This document shows, one piece after another, positions 1 through 11,400 of a stretch of DNA of 64,000 bases. The position numbers and the translations under genes were made by a program. The number at the start of each line of letters is the position of its first letter. Position 1 is the first letter of the stretch. Under the pieces are notes generated by a model that searched no databases, was not told the DNA's origin, and saw only the letters and a list, made by a program, of their open reading frames with translations. The DNA comes from Saccharomycopsis fibuligera x Saccharomycopsis cf. fibuligera (Eukaryota; Ascomycota; Saccharomycetes; Ascoideales; Saccharomycopsidaceae): assembly GCA_001936135.1 (NCBI GenBank), contig CP012816.1, positions 1,739,501 through 1,803,500 on the forward strand, read 5' to 3'.

Positions 1-593
1 ATTTCATGCATATGGATTTCCCAGAAAACTCATTTGATGCAGTTTATGCTATTGAAGCTACTGTGCATGCTCCTGTGTTGGAAGGTGTTTACGGCGAAAT
101 TTACAAAGTTTTGAAACCAGGTGGTGTTTTTGGTGTATATGAATGGGTTATGACCGACAAATATGATGAAAAGAACCCGGAACACCGTAAGATTGCTTAT
201 GGAATTGAAATTGGTGACGGAATTCCAAAGATGTACAAGAGAGAAGTCGCCGAGCAGGCCTTGAAGAATGTTGGCTTCAAGATCGAGTACGAGAGAGATT
301 TGGCTGATCCTAACGCTTCAATCCCATGGTATTATCCGTTGACCGGTGAATGGAAATACATTCAATCTATTTCTGATATCTTTACTTGGGGTAGAACCTC
401 ATACTTGGGTAGAAGATTCACTAATTTCTCTTTGAGCGTTTTGGAAACTTTGAGAATTGTGCCAAAGGATAGTAACAAAGTTACAGCCGCTTTGGAAGAA
501 GCTGCCGTTAATTTGGTTGAAGGTGGTAAACAAGGTTTGTTTACTCCAATGATGTTGTACATTGTCAGAAAGCCATTGGAAGAGACCAATTAG
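1..593 (+). CDS. ERG6: Sterol 24-C-methyltransferase, C-terminal part (5' end outside window)
   Basis: This is the last ~197 residues of the S-adenosylmethionine-dependent methyltransferase that adds C-24 to zymosterol in ergosterol synthesis, on ER membranes and lipid droplets. The frame is already open at base 1 (codons for D-F-M-H-M-D-F precede the motif), so the gene starts upstream. The fungal Erg6 signature [10 protein letters not shown] is at about residues 19-28 of the visible part, followed by the YKVLKPGG strand of the methyltransferase fold and the sterol-methyltransferase C-terminal domain. The reading frame is intact to the TAG at 591-593. Leucine is almost always TTG, as in highly expressed genes of this clade. 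The next gene downstream on the same strand is CAP1, 2 kb away. Identification is firm; regulation cannot be judged because the promoter is outside the window. Confidence 0.95.
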   Translation, partial: FMHMDFPENSFDAVYAIEATVHAPVLEGVYGEIYKVLKPGGVFGVYEWVMTDKYDEKNPEHRKIAYGIEIGDGIPKMYKREVAEQALKNVGFKIEYERDLADPNASIPWYYPLTGEWKYIQSISDIFTWGRTSYLGRRFTNFSLSVLETLRIVPKDSNKVTAALEEAAVNLVEGGKQGLFTPMMLYIVRKPLEETN

Positions 594-2624
594 ATTTTTT
601 AATGAAAAATCTGATGTTTGACTGCTTTTTTTTTTGACTAGACAGAAATATGAATAAGTTGTTTACTTCCCCCTGTTTACCTTTAATTCAAAATGGTTTT
701 TGTCTTTCCATACCCAATTATTTACTCATCCACTTATTTGATTCAGTATACATATATATTCCCTGAACTTTACTATTAATATTTGATTACTTTTTTCTCC
801 TTTTATTAGTTTTCTAATGTGTGTTTTAATAATTAGCTTTTCATTCTAGGCATTGTTCTTTTTGTCCATTCGGCTTGCTTTTAACCACTTTTTAACTGCT
901 ACTTATTACTTGATTTTCTATTTTCTCATTTTTTCTATTCTAATAATCTGTTTCACTTCTACTAACTTTTTTTTTTATTTTTTTGTGTTTTAATTTTTTT
1001 GGTTCTTTCATTTTTCTTATATTAATACACATTAAAAATGATTGAACCTTGTTTGGAATGATTAATTGAGTTTGGGGCTGAACTAAAAAATGAGAACTGT
1101 AACTGTACAGCCATACGATAGGGCGCCTATCACTTTAGCTAACTTTATCTAAAACTCTTTCCTTCATAGTTCAGCAACTAAGCTATAGCTATCAACCTGT
1201 GAGTTTTTCAGATATTTGCCTATCAAAATATAGTTTATATGAGCACTGAGCCTCATTGGCCAATACCCTCATAAGTGATTGCTTCTGTCAACTGACTAAG
1301 CAATTAGTAAAACTTGCACACCAATAGATTAAGAAGGGAACAATAAGCGTGGTCGGAATTTCAACCAAAGGGGTGCTCAGGTGTCCTAGTGTGTACACTA
1401 TAATAAAAATGAGTGACCAATATCGCTAATTCCGGGATAAATCCGGCAATGCAGAAATGTTTTCTAGGCAGTACTAGGCAGTATTAGGCAGCACAAGGCG
1501 CTGTTCTGCATTGCTGAGCAGCCCGAAGTTTTTGCTTTTTGGGTTTTCTTTTCTTTTTGAACATTCAAATGGATTGTACAATAGTATATTTGAACTCTCT
1601 ATTGACTGAGCTGACTTAAGTTAAGAGATGAACAAATAGTGTAGTCCAGCTAAGCTTATAATTTTGAGGGGAAGAGCTTGTTGGAGAAAATGTTGTAAAA
1701 GAAAGCAAGTCTGCTACTTCAAAGATCCTGATTTATGTGTATTCTACAGTGTATACAACAGTGATTTCTTGTATAAATATGGGGCACCCAGGTCTATATT
1801 CTGTAGTTTTGCCGGCCTTGGCTGTTGATGTACTCGAGGCTTAATTCACCTTAAGCAATTGTGTTGCTACTATCCATCAACCAAGCAAGTAGTATTGTTA
1901 CTCACATTGAAGAATTTAAATATTCTATAGTATAATCTATAGTATATAAACTCAGGTCCAGTTAATAAGCGAACAATTTCTACTAGGCGCACTCGTGTGC
2001 TAGAAGGTTCGGAATCGCCATTAGTAATCACTGCAATCCTCTATCGCCTCCCATCAGCCGTTAGGAAAGCGACGTCTGTCGTATAGAACTAAAGTCCAAT
2101 CTCAAGAATCTAATTGTCCACACAACTCGTCCGCTATTCACCCACCTCTGCCACTTTCCTCGGAAAACAATAAACAGAAGACCAAGAATACAAACAGCAG
2201 AAAACAGCAGAAAAAGAAAAGAGCCTGTTCGTACATTTAGTCACACATTGAATTTATCCAGAAAGCGAAAGCAAAAGTCAAATTAGTTTTTTGCCCTTTT
2301 TTCTCTCCTTTCTTTTTTGCGTTTTTTTTTTTTTCTATTTTATTACAACTTATTTTGTTTCTTTTTAACTAGTTTGCGTCTCTTGGTCAGATATTCTTCT
2401 TGAAGATAGTTGCTATATTACTGCGGCATTATTATCTTATTATATACTCAAAGGGAGTGTCACATCAAGTATAAGTGTCAAATAAGTCACCAAGCTAACT
2501 GAAACAAGCTAACTAAACAACCAATCAATAATTTAACGAACTACAAAGGTTCAATATTTTTTTTTAATTAGCCTTAATAGCTTTAGTTCTGAAGAACAGT
2601 TTGAAATATCAAAAGTCAGTTAGA
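594..2624. promoter_or_regulatory. 2-kb gene-free region: ERG6 3' UTR and long CAP1 promoter/leader
   Basis: There is no credible ORF. The first ~450 bases are T-rich, as expected for ERG6 3' sequences. Further on are two TATA-like boxes (1772-1779 TATAAATA, 1943-1950 TATATAAA), two AGGGG stress-element cores (1369-1373, 1667-1671), two TTAGTAA AP-1/Yap-type sites (1304-1310, 2021-2027) and an imperfect tandem repeat of TAGGCAG units around 1465-1490. The last 300 bases before the start are pyrimidine-rich and then A-rich, typical of a long yeast 5' leader. Motif assignments are by eye; function is inferred. Confidence 0.5.
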
Positions 2625-4523
2625 ATGTCTTCAGAAACTGCATCTAAGAGAAACCTCAGTCAGATCCAACCTGTGCAAACTAAGCGCCAGGAAATGGATG
2701 AGGAAGCTAAAAAGATGTCTAAACCAGGACGCAAGCCAATAAATTCAGAACCAAAAAACAAACGTACTGCTCAAAATCGTGCTGCTCAACGAGCTTTCAG
2801 AGAACGTAAAGAGAAAAAAATGAAGGAGTTAGAAGATAAAGTTAAAGAACTTGAAAATGAAAAGAAAGCCGCTAATACCGAATCCGAATTTTTAAGGATG
2901 CAAGTGGAGATGCTCAGTAATGAGTTAACCAAATACAGAGGATCTACTTTCAATGTCAGCTCATTAAAACTCGACAAAGGTTTGCTTAATAACTACAAGA
3001 ATAGCAAAAAAATAAGCGGCAATAATATTAGCAATGAAGCTAGTCAAAGTCCAAATGGTAGCAGTAGTAGTATTGCTGACTCTACCAATAGTGGCGTTAG
3101 TGAAGTTCAGACTCCATTGACCAGCAATTCAAATACTCCGGATAATATTAAAAATACTAAACATACATTTGAATTCCCATGGAGTAATTTGAAGATGAAT
3201 CTCAATAGCAAGTATAGCACTAGTTATAGTGAAAGCTCTAATTCGTACAAAGGTGACAGTTCATTATCACCAGGATCGGATGCCGTTTCTTCTACAGATT
3301 CTCCATCGGACCAAAATAACAATAACAATCACAGCAAGCTCAATAGTAATGCTACAACTTCTAGTGCTGCTACAAACAGTAACAGAGAAAAGGAAAGAAA
3401 CTACAATTTTGACAAAAATTTTGATGAAAGCAATTTCTGTAGTAGCCTAGGGTTGGCTTGCGGTACAAGAGATAAACCAGTGCCCCAATTTCCTCATGAA
3501 CAACAAAATGATAACTCTTTGGCTTTAACTAATAGTGGAGCTGCTAAACCAAGGTCACAGAAGAACTCATTTGCTTCATCAGGTGGTAGTTTTTCTAATT
3601 ACATATTACCAAATAATATCAAGAACAATAGTATTGCCGGCAACAATTCTGAAGGTAATACTCCAAATGACTTTTTGGCGTTCTTTAACAACAATTTCAA
3701 TAACAATACTAATAATAACATTAATGTCAATAATGAAGGTTCATATGATCCTAATTTGGCATTCAGTTTAAATGAACCCAGTAGTAACAAGCTTCTTGAT
3801 GATTTAGATTTCTTGAAGGATCCTAACAGCAATATGTATAGAGAATCAAACAACATCAACAATGATTTGAACTTGTTTGATGGAATAGGTGGAGAAGATG
3901 AATTGAATCTTGATAATTTGAACCCAATTAATGAATTAACGACAGATGAGTTATCTTACGATCCATTCAAGTTCAACAATAACAACAGTAACAGTAATAG
4001 AAATACTCCAGGAATGATGTCTAATCCAGAAACTGTTAATAGTAACAGTAGCAGAAACAATAATGGTACGCCCGCTAGTGACGTTAAATTAGCAATGGCC
4101 AAATATATCAACTCTGCTCAATCGTCACCAGTTGACTTCTTCAGCAGTGATGCTAACTATGATGCTACCAAACTTGGTAACATCAGTGACTTGAACCAAT
4201 ATGGTACTAACAATAACAATACCAATAATTATAATGGTAACAGTATAGTCGGATCAGCAAAGAATATCTCACTGATACCTGACCTTGATGATGCTGATGA
4301 TGAAGTTGATGATGATTATGAAAACTTAATGGTTCCAGCAAAGGAAGAAAAGTATTTGAAGTGTTCTGAAATTTGGGATCGGGTTACTTCTCATCCGAAA
4401 TACACTGAGTTGGATATTGATGGTCTTTGTAGTGAATTGAGAACAAAGGCTAAATGTTCAGATAAAGGGGTGGTGCTAGACAGTGATGATTTTAATCAAA
4501 TATTTCAAAAGGCTAGTCATTGA
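2625..4523 (+). CDS. CAP1: AP-1-like bZIP oxidative-stress transcription factor (Cap1/Yap1)
   Basis: A 632-residue transcription factor that turns on antioxidant, glutathione and drug-efflux genes. The basic region is at about residues 44-66 (KRTAQNRAAQRAFRERK), followed by a leucine zipper to ~105. The n-CRD holds Cys272 and Cys279. The c-CRD holds Cys580, Cys602 and Cys611, with the same 7-residue and 22/9-residue spacings as Yap1 Cys303/310 and Cys598/620/629. In Yap1 these cysteines form disulfides that mask the nuclear export signal; the c-CRD sequence DIDGLCSEL is kept here. The middle is rich in Asn and Ser. The frame is open upstream from a TTG at 2601, but the first ATG is at 2625, so I start there. 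Two Yap-type sites lie in the leader, which would allow autoregulation. Confidence 0.95.
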   Translation: MSSETASKRNLSQIQPVQTKRQEMDEEAKKMSKPGRKPINSEPKNKRTAQNRAAQRAFRERKEKKMKELEDKVKELENEKKAANTESEFLRMQVEMLSNELTKYRGSTFNVSSLKLDKGLLNNYKNSKKISGNNISNEASQSPNGSSSSIADSTNSGVSEVQTPLTSNSNTPDNIKNTKHTFEFPWSNLKMNLNSKYSTSYSESSNSYKGDSSLSPGSDAVSSTDSPSDQNNNNNHSKLNSNATTSSAATNSNREKERNYNFDKNFDESNFCSSLGLACGTRDKPVPQFPHEQQNDNSLALTNSGAAKPRSQKNSFASSGGSFSNYILPNNIKNNSIAGNNSEGNTPNDFLAFFNNNFNNNTNNNINVNNEGSYDPNLAFSLNEPSSNKLLDDLDFLKDPNSNMYRESNNINNDLNLFDGIGGEDELNLDNLNPINELTTDELSYDPFKFNNNNSNSNRNTPGMMSNPETVNSNSSRNNNGTPASDVKLAMAKYINSAQSSPVDFFSSDANYDATKLGNISDLNQYGTNNNNTNNYNGNSIVGSAKNISLIPDLDDADDEVDDDYENLMVPAKEEKYLKCSEIWDRVTSHPKYTELDIDGLCSELRTKAKCSDKGVVLDSDDFNQIFQKASH

Positions 4524-5280
4524 TCTTTTTTTGTATTTTTTTTTTTTGTAACTTTTTTATTTTATTTTTAATTCGAATCTGTATCATGCCTAACGTCCTT
4601 ATTTGATTCTATTTTATTTTGATCTTTTGCGGCTTATCTTTTAATACTATTTTGTGATTTTGCATAAGTTTCCATCTTCCTTTTATTTCTACTTTTTTTT
4701 CGGCTTAATGTTTTTCCCTTTGTTTTGTATTATCTCTATTTATCTCCCAGTAACGTCTAAGTTTTTACTATTAACGCACATATTTTTTTTCTTAATCAAG
4801 ATACGACTATGATATAATGATACTGATACTGGCCACGGTTGTGTAATTTTTTTTCTGTTTAAAATTTTGATTTGATTGTTACTTTCTTGTCTCTTGTAAA
4901 CTTTTGCTAGTTTGTCTTACAGGCTTTCCTTTCAGACAAAATGCCTTCAAATCAACGTGTCTAGCTTAACAGTTTACTTTACCATATTATTACTATACTA
5001 GCCTGTGGCATAAAATCTGTAACGTAGAATCCAGTCACTGTAATCTTTGTCATTATTATCTTTTGGCTGTTAGCCTTATGTACTGATTAAGCATCCAAGC
5101 ATTTGGAATTCAAATGAAGGATGTATTCATATGAATGCTTCGAAATGTGCATTTTAATGTATTAATATTCTCTTACAAATTCATATATTCGTAGTAGTAT
5201 CATCATTAATTTTTTTTTCTTTTTTTTTTTTTTTTTTTTTTTTTTCATAATACAAGGTAAATCATCGGCTTAATTTGGTA
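4524..5280. other. Convergent intergenic region between CAP1 and the ACB-domain gene
   Basis: Shared 3' flanks, T-rich after CAP1, with a T run at 5220-5245 just past the stop of the minus-strand gene. No ORF, RNA gene or repeat beyond homopolymers was seen. Confidence 0.5.
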
Positions 5281-6970
5281 TTAACCACCACCATTCGCAC
5301 TCACAACGCCACCAATAACGACGTTTTTAATCTTTTCTGCTGGACCCTTCCATGCTCTATCATCCAACTTCATCACTACCGATCCATCCTTGCCTCTAAC
5401 TAGCCTGATTCTCTGATTTAGGATCTTGAACACCACAAACAAGATTACTGCATTTATGAAAATTTTCTTGATTAGATCTTTCAAATGCACAAGGATACGA
5501 TACTTGGTGTTGAGTAGTCCAACGCGGCGGAAAAAAGTACCGAGAGTGGAAAATACGGAAATTGCAATTTTTGCAATTATGCTTTGACGGTTGTTGCCGC
5601 TGCCGCTACTGTTGCTATTATTGTTGTTGAGAGTGTTCCTTTGGTTAAGTGTTGGTTGTCTTGAAAGTAACCAATGCTTATTCTCCCTGCAGTCGCCGCC
5701 GCCAATGATGGAGGACCGATCATCAAAAAATGAATCGTTGTTGATAATGCTATTGGCGTTAGCTGTATTAGCATTGTTGGCAGTATTATTTTTGGTATTA
5801 TTGTTATTGAACAAGTACAGCTTGGAAGTATATGGAAGCTGAGTGACTTTAGTGGTCCCGGCACGCAGCACCGGGTACCTATACATTGAAGTAATGATAC
5901 TTTGTATGTCGTTATCTTGCTGATGATGTTGTTGGTATTGTGAATTTTTCCTAATATTTCTCGTATCGGCGTTACCGGCAGTTATTACTGATTCTCCTGC
6001 TTCGTCATAATTGCCGTGGCTTGCGTGTCGAGAATGACTGTGGGTTTCATTGTGACCACGATTGTAGTGTTTCAAGAGTTTGATTTCTTGATTGAGACTT
6101 TCAATGGCCCATTTTATTTCCTTTTTCAATGACCTGATCTCTTCGGTATTGGATCCTGTCTTTTCGTACAAGTCCAGTAAGAGGCCGTTGGTGACATTGG
6201 GGTTAGCAGTAGCATTAACACCAACATTGGGATTGCTGATTGCATTAGGCAAGATATTTGCATTTGAAGTGGATGATTGTCTGGAAATTTCCCGGTAAAG
6301 TAAATTGTTATAGTTATTTGCCGCACTGCTGACGTTGACGTTGGCGCTGGTGATATCATCGACGTTATGATCACTGAGGCCGGTAATATAATTCTGACTG
6401 TTACTATTGCTCAAGCGATGTTGTGCGTATGGATACGGACTAAGTACCGCATCTCTACTATTATTATTGTTGTTATTTCCAGCACCAGCACCAGCACCAC
6501 TCTCACTCAAACCGCCTTCGCTATCACTTTCAAGGTCCCTGATTTGGTCCCAAAGGTACTCCAACTCCGCAAGCAACTCACGGGCCTCGTGGGTTCCCGT
6601 GGCGTATATTCGCATTGTGTCAATCAAATAGGAAATGTATTTTCTTTTTGCCGCGGTGATGGAAAGTCCCTGTTGTTGTTTCCACGCGTCCCATTTGTTT
6701 TTAGCCGCAATGTCTTCTTTAGAATTGCCCGTGGGCCTAGCTATAATGCCTTCCACATCACCTTCGGTGGCTTGTTTGTATAGACCATAAAGAGCCACTC
6801 TGCTTTCTAGTGGTGGACGTGGTAATGAGCCGTAGCCGCTGCGGGTGCTGAGGGCCTTGATGATGGTGATGGCCTTGACAAATACACGGTCTGTGGAGTG
6901 TTAGTGGACGGCTCAATGAAAATAGCTACTTGACGAGATACTAGCTATACATACCGATGGAGTCTGACAT
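5281..6970 (-). CDS. Acyl-CoA-binding-domain membrane protein (Atg37-like), spliced
   Basis: Two exons: 6955-6970 (16 nt) and 5281-6890, giving 541 residues. The 64-nt intron (6891-6954) has 5' GTATGT, branch CACTAAC and 3' CAG. Splicing gives MSDSIDRVFVKAITIIKAL, the usual start of an acyl-CoA-binding (ACB) domain, which the ATG inside exon 2 would truncate. The ACB domain covers about residues 5-95 (ALYGLYKQATEGDV, KWDAWKQQQGLS). Then come a long Asn/Ser-rich linker, a predicted coiled segment near TEEIRSLKKEIKWAIESL and a C-terminal membrane segment (FINAVILFVVFKIL) close to the end. An ACB domain with a C-terminal anchor is the architecture of peroxisomal Atg37/ACBD5, which binds palmitoyl-CoA and supports pexophagy. 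The Atg37 role is inferred from architecture only. Confidence 0.85.
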
Positions 6971-7191
6971 GGTGGCTGCGACGGGTTGCTGTGCTGCCAA
7001 ATTCTGTGTTTATGTCTCATCACCACCAGTGGCTCCTTTAGCTGCCTACTCGCCGACTGCTGGTGATGCGGATTCGCTGTGCTGTCGGGGCTCCTAATAC
7101 CACGCTATTACTACAATACAACACAATACACGCTCAGAATACCAATATATACGCCGTTTATTATCTCTATATGGATACAATACTACACTAC

Positions 7192-8199
7192 TCAACTGCC
7201 TAGCTTCTGGCCCTTGCCGGGAAAAAACTTTGCTGGGGTGTTTTGCTGCTGTGTTCTTGTTGTTGCTCCCGCTCCCGGGCGTCTGTTTGCCCCTGTACTG
7301 ATTCCATTGCCATTGACACTGTTGCTGTTGCCATTACTTTTCTCATCAAGACTGCCAAGTCTGTGACCACCACCAGTGTAGCCCCAGAAAGACCCTGATG
7401 GCAGAGACGAGGACGATGACGAGGACGATGATGATGATGTTAACGAGCTCAAAAATCCGGAAACTTTGGTCACCGTCTTACGAAGCCAGACAGGAGCCGG
7501 CACATAACCCACGTCACCAAACTCCTGCATTCCTGCTACACGAGCACTTTTCTCGTAGCTACTGCTGGTGACCCTTGCTGGCAAGTATTGTCTGACGTAA
7601 CTGACCACTGAGCTTACCAACGGGCCTGCGTTGCGATTCTCCAAACAGCTGTAGACGTAACCAGCGAAAAACCCAGAAAGCTCGAGCTGAAGACCAAACA
7701 CTCCTGCGGAGAGGAGAGCCATGATCATGTGAACGTAGGGCAAGTAAGTAGCCTTGAACTTGATGATGACGAAATTCATCACCGCGTTTGGCTCATAGCG
7801 AGAGTGGTTGAATCGCAACGCTGAAAGCAAAATGTGGAACAAGAACGGCCACTCGGTAAAATAGGTGGTGCAAAGAATAGTGGGTCCCACAATCAAAAAG
7901 TAGAAAATATAGACCGCAGTGTCGTTTTTGAATTTGCGTTGCTCAAGAAGCCGGCTGTAAGTGTAGCAGGAGTGTAAGTCAAAGAGCACGCCCATGCCAG
8001 TAGTGCCCGGATGCATCACCACGAAGCCTGTGATTGCTCGCCAGAGCTGGTAGCGATATCTTGCGAGGTTGTAGTCCCAGAATAACGGCTCTCCCAGGAA
8101 GAGCTGGAGCTTGTTGAGGGCGAGCACAATGGCTGGGGCGGTGACAATGCACCGAGTTATTGGGGGAATCGAGTAGTAGAAGCTAGAAAACTCTGACAT
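7192..8199 (-). CDS. DFM1: Derlin-family ERAD rhomboid pseudoprotease
   Basis: A 335-residue multi-pass ER membrane protein of the Der1/Dfm1 family, which moves misfolded membrane proteins out of the ER for Cdc48 extraction. The start MSEFSSFYYSIPPITR, the WR motif (YQLWRAITGF, ~residues 51-60) and the hydrophobic segments up to about residue 195 are typical of derlins. The C-terminus ends FFPGKGQKLGS, which matches the SHP box (F-x-G-x-G-x-x-L-G) used to recruit Cdc48/p97. That box, with the long cytosolic tail, separates Dfm1 from Der1. A poly-Ser tract (~residues 255-267) precedes it. Length is close to S. cerevisiae Dfm1 (341). The gene lies tandemly upstream of the ACB-domain gene and diverges from MAK21. 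Confidence 0.88.
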   Translation of the reverse strand: MSEFSSFYYSIPPITRCIVTAPAIVLALNKLQLFLGEPLFWDYNLARYRYQLWRAITGFVVMHPGTTGMGVLFDLHSCYTYSRLLEQRKFKNDTAVYIFYFLIVGPTILCTTYFTEWPFLFHILLSALRFNHSRYEPNAVMNFVIIKFKATYLPYVHMIMALLSAGVFGLQLELSGFFAGYVYSCLENRNAGPLVSSVVSYVRQYLPARVTSSSYEKSARVAGMQEFGDVGYVPAPVWLRKTVTKVSGFLSSLTSSSSSSSSSSSLPSGSFWGYTGGGHRLGSLDEKSNGNSNSVNGNGISTGANRRPGAGATTRTQQQNTPAKFFPGKGQKLGS

Positions 8200-8361
8200 T
8201 TTGGAAGTGGTTGTCTTGGGCGGTGTGCTTGGCTAACACCTAGTTAACACTTGGTGCTTGGTGTTTGATATTTGACATTTGGTATCTTGACGTGTTGGGT
8301 GGTGATCGTTTGCCGATGGAGAGTATCGCACTGTGTCCCGATGCCGCTGCGTTTACCCGGG

Positions 8362-8387
8362 GCGATGAGAAGAAAAAAAAAATTTTT
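8362..8387 (+). promoter_or_regulatory. PAC and RRPE motifs of the MAK21 promoter
   Basis: GCGATGAGA (PAC box) at 8362-8370 is followed by AAAAATTTTT (RRPE core) at 8378-8387, about 110-135 bases before the MAK21 start. This pair is the established signature of yeast ribosome-biogenesis regulon genes (Dot6/Tod6 and Stb3 sites). DFM1 starts 160 bases away on the other strand. Confidence 0.7.
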
Positions 8388-8495
8388 TTCTTTATTTCTC
8401 ACAAGCCCAAGTGACAGACTGATTTAAGCGCCAACTGCTTCTGCTACAACAGACCGAACCACTCTAGACGAAATACAGAGCCAACAGCAAACACT

Positions 8496-11400
8496 ATGGA
8501 CGGGTCCTCTTTGAATATATCCTCTTTGAAGGACAAGGTTGCCCAGAAATTGAAAGCCCAGAATGACAACAACAAGGGTAAGAGCGCATCCAAGAAACAA
8601 AAGTCAAAGAACAATAACCAGGCAAAAGAACCAAATCAAAAAGAGCAGCTGAACAACAAAGACAAGGGATCTGCTAAAAATGACAAAAGACAGCCTGTGA
8701 AATCTGAGAAGAGTTTTGGTGCCAAGGAAAGCTCTAAGGAAAAAGCAAAGTCTAGCAGTCAAAACAACAGCTCCAGGTATGAAGAGTCGGAAGAAGAGAT
8801 TTTGCGTCGCGAAGCATTGGAGTTGGGTGCTACCGAGGAAGACCTCAAATTGTTGAGCGGCCTCAGTGACAAAGATTACGAAAATAAAGAGGATGGCGAA
8901 ATATTGGAATTTAATGATGTGAAAGGTGCCAAAAACGTCGAAAAAAGCGATTTGGAAGCTTTCATCAAGCAAATTGGACTCAGTGGCCAGAGTAGCGTAA
9001 TTGCCGATGAAGACGTCGAAGAAGAACAAGAAGAGGAGGAAGAAGAAGAAGAAGAAGTTGACGGTGAAAATGACAGCGATGAGGACGACGACGATTATGA
9101 AAAAGAAGAAGTCAAGCCTGACATCAGAACCCAAGACAAGGCGAGTTCAATTCAGTCGGAAGAACCAGCAAAGGAAAAGAAAAGCGAGTCAGCCAAGCCC
9201 GAGAAGAAGCAAGAACAGAAAGCTTCAAACAAAGAAGAGATGAAGAAAATGACGTCTGTCAATACCGATAGTCTCTTGATGCCTGTCAGATTGGACTGGT
9301 ACAATTTCCAGGATGAGCTTCCTGTCCCTACTGGGGCCAATGACTTCAAGAAGACGGATATTGATGCATTGTACGAAAAGGCTAAAAATTTGACCGAGCA
9401 AGAAAACGCCAAATATTACGAAGAATTTTCCAAAAAGTCTTCCCAAAAAAAGTTCTTTACTGATATTTTGACTAGTGGTACTTTGAACGATAAGATTTCT
9501 GCTTTGACTCTTATGATCCAAGAAGCTCCGCTACACAATATGAAGTCTTTGGACACTTTGTTGGCATTTTGTTCTAAAAAATCTAGAACCGCCGCATTGC
9601 AAGCTATCAACTCATTGAAAGATTTGATTGTCGGTGGATTATTGCCGTCTACGAGAAAATTGAAACATTTCAAGAACCAACCATTGAACAGAAACCTTTC
9701 TAATCAGCAGTTGATATTGTTTTACTTTGAAGATTTCCTCAAGGCTAAAGTTTTCAGCTTGCTTGAGATCTTGGAGAGATTGTCCCACGATACCATTAGT
9801 CATGTGAAGATGAGCGCCGTTTCTTGTATTTTTGAGCTTTTGAAATCCAAGCCTGAACAGGAACAAAATTTGTTGACCTTGGGGGTTAACAAGCTTGGTG
9901 ATATCGACCACAAGATATCAGCCCAGACTTCATTTGCTATTCTTCAATTAGAACAGGCTCACCCAGCCATGAAGCAAATTATTGTCAAAGCAGTTATTGA
10001 TTTCATGAACAAAAATTACGACAATTACAATACCAAATATTATTCTGCCTTAGCATTGAATCAAACCATTTTGACGAGAAAGGAAGTTGAATTAGCCAAT
10101 ATTCTAATAACCTCATACTTTCTACTTTTTAGAAGAATTCTATTGGATCAAGAAAAATACCAGAAAGACGCTAAAGTGGACGAGATTGGTAAAGTTCAAG
10201 GTCGTAAAGCTGCATCCAGAAAAGGTTTCAAGAGAGGTAAGAAAGGTGGTAAATCTGTGAAACCGGTGGAGAAAACTGAAAATGAAATTAAAGAGGAACA
10301 GAATTCTAAACTTTTCAGCGCGGTGCTTTCTGGTTTGAACAGAGCTTTCCCCTTCGCTGATTTGCCTGATGAATTGTACGTGGAGCATTTGGACAGTCTT
10401 TACAAAATTGCGCATTCCTCTAATTTCAGTACCAGTATCCAAGCATTGTCGTTGATCCACCATATTGTCAGTGCTCAAAAGTTGGACAATACTCGTTTTT
10501 ACAAGTCTTTGTACGAGTCGCTTTTGGATGAAAGATTGGCTAATAGTTCCAAGCAAGGGTTGTATTTGAATTTGCTTTATAAAGCTTTGAAAGAAGACAA
10601 AAATTTGGAACGTGTGCTTGCCTTTATTAAGAGAATTTTGCAAGTTTGTTTTACTTGGTTGAATATTGGCGCAGTCAGTGGGATGTTGTACTTGTTGTTA
10701 CAGTTGGAAAAATACCAGCCGGCAATAAGAGCCTTGTTAAAAAAAGACATTACCTCAAGCAAAAGCAATGATGATGCCGATTCTGAGGAGGAAAACAAAG
10801 AAGCTACACAATCATACGATCCAGCAAAAAGAGACCCAAGATACGCGCATGCGGAAAATACGTCCTTCTGGGAGATAATACAGTTCTTGCACCATTTCCA
10901 TCCATCAGTGAGAGTGTATAGTGAAGGTTTTTACAAGGGTGCTAAAGTGGCTGATCCATCTTTCAAGGGAGAAAACGGACAAGAGGAAGTTGATGACGAG
11001 GACGAAGAAGATCAAGCAGCAGTGTTGTCGAAACCAGATCTTGGCTTGTATACTCTCAGTCACTTTTTGGATAAATTTGTTTATAAAAATCCAAAACAAA
11101 AAGTTAGCTCAAAGGGTCAGTCGATTATGCAACCGCTTGGTGGGGCTCAAACTGGTTCATTGTTGGTCAGATCTAGCGCTGGTACTTTAGATGGCCAAAA
11201 ACCACAACAGCAAGTGCCGGTGAATTTGAAGGATTGGTTCAATAAGAGAGTTGATGATATCAGCCCCGATGAGAAATTCTTTTATGAATTCTTCAAAAAC
11301 AGAAAACGTGAGCCAAAGAATGTTCAGTTAGATGCTACTGAAGATGTGGATAGTGATTTAGACGAAGATGAGGTTTGGAAAGCTTTGGTTACTTCTCGAC

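Noticed and set aside
2601-2624. Upstream non-ATG extension of CAP1 (also 14756, 26422, 36060, 53446, 59540 for other genes)
   Set aside because: These frames open at TTG or GTG. Eukaryotic initiation normally uses ATG, and the next ATG gives a full-length protein in each case.
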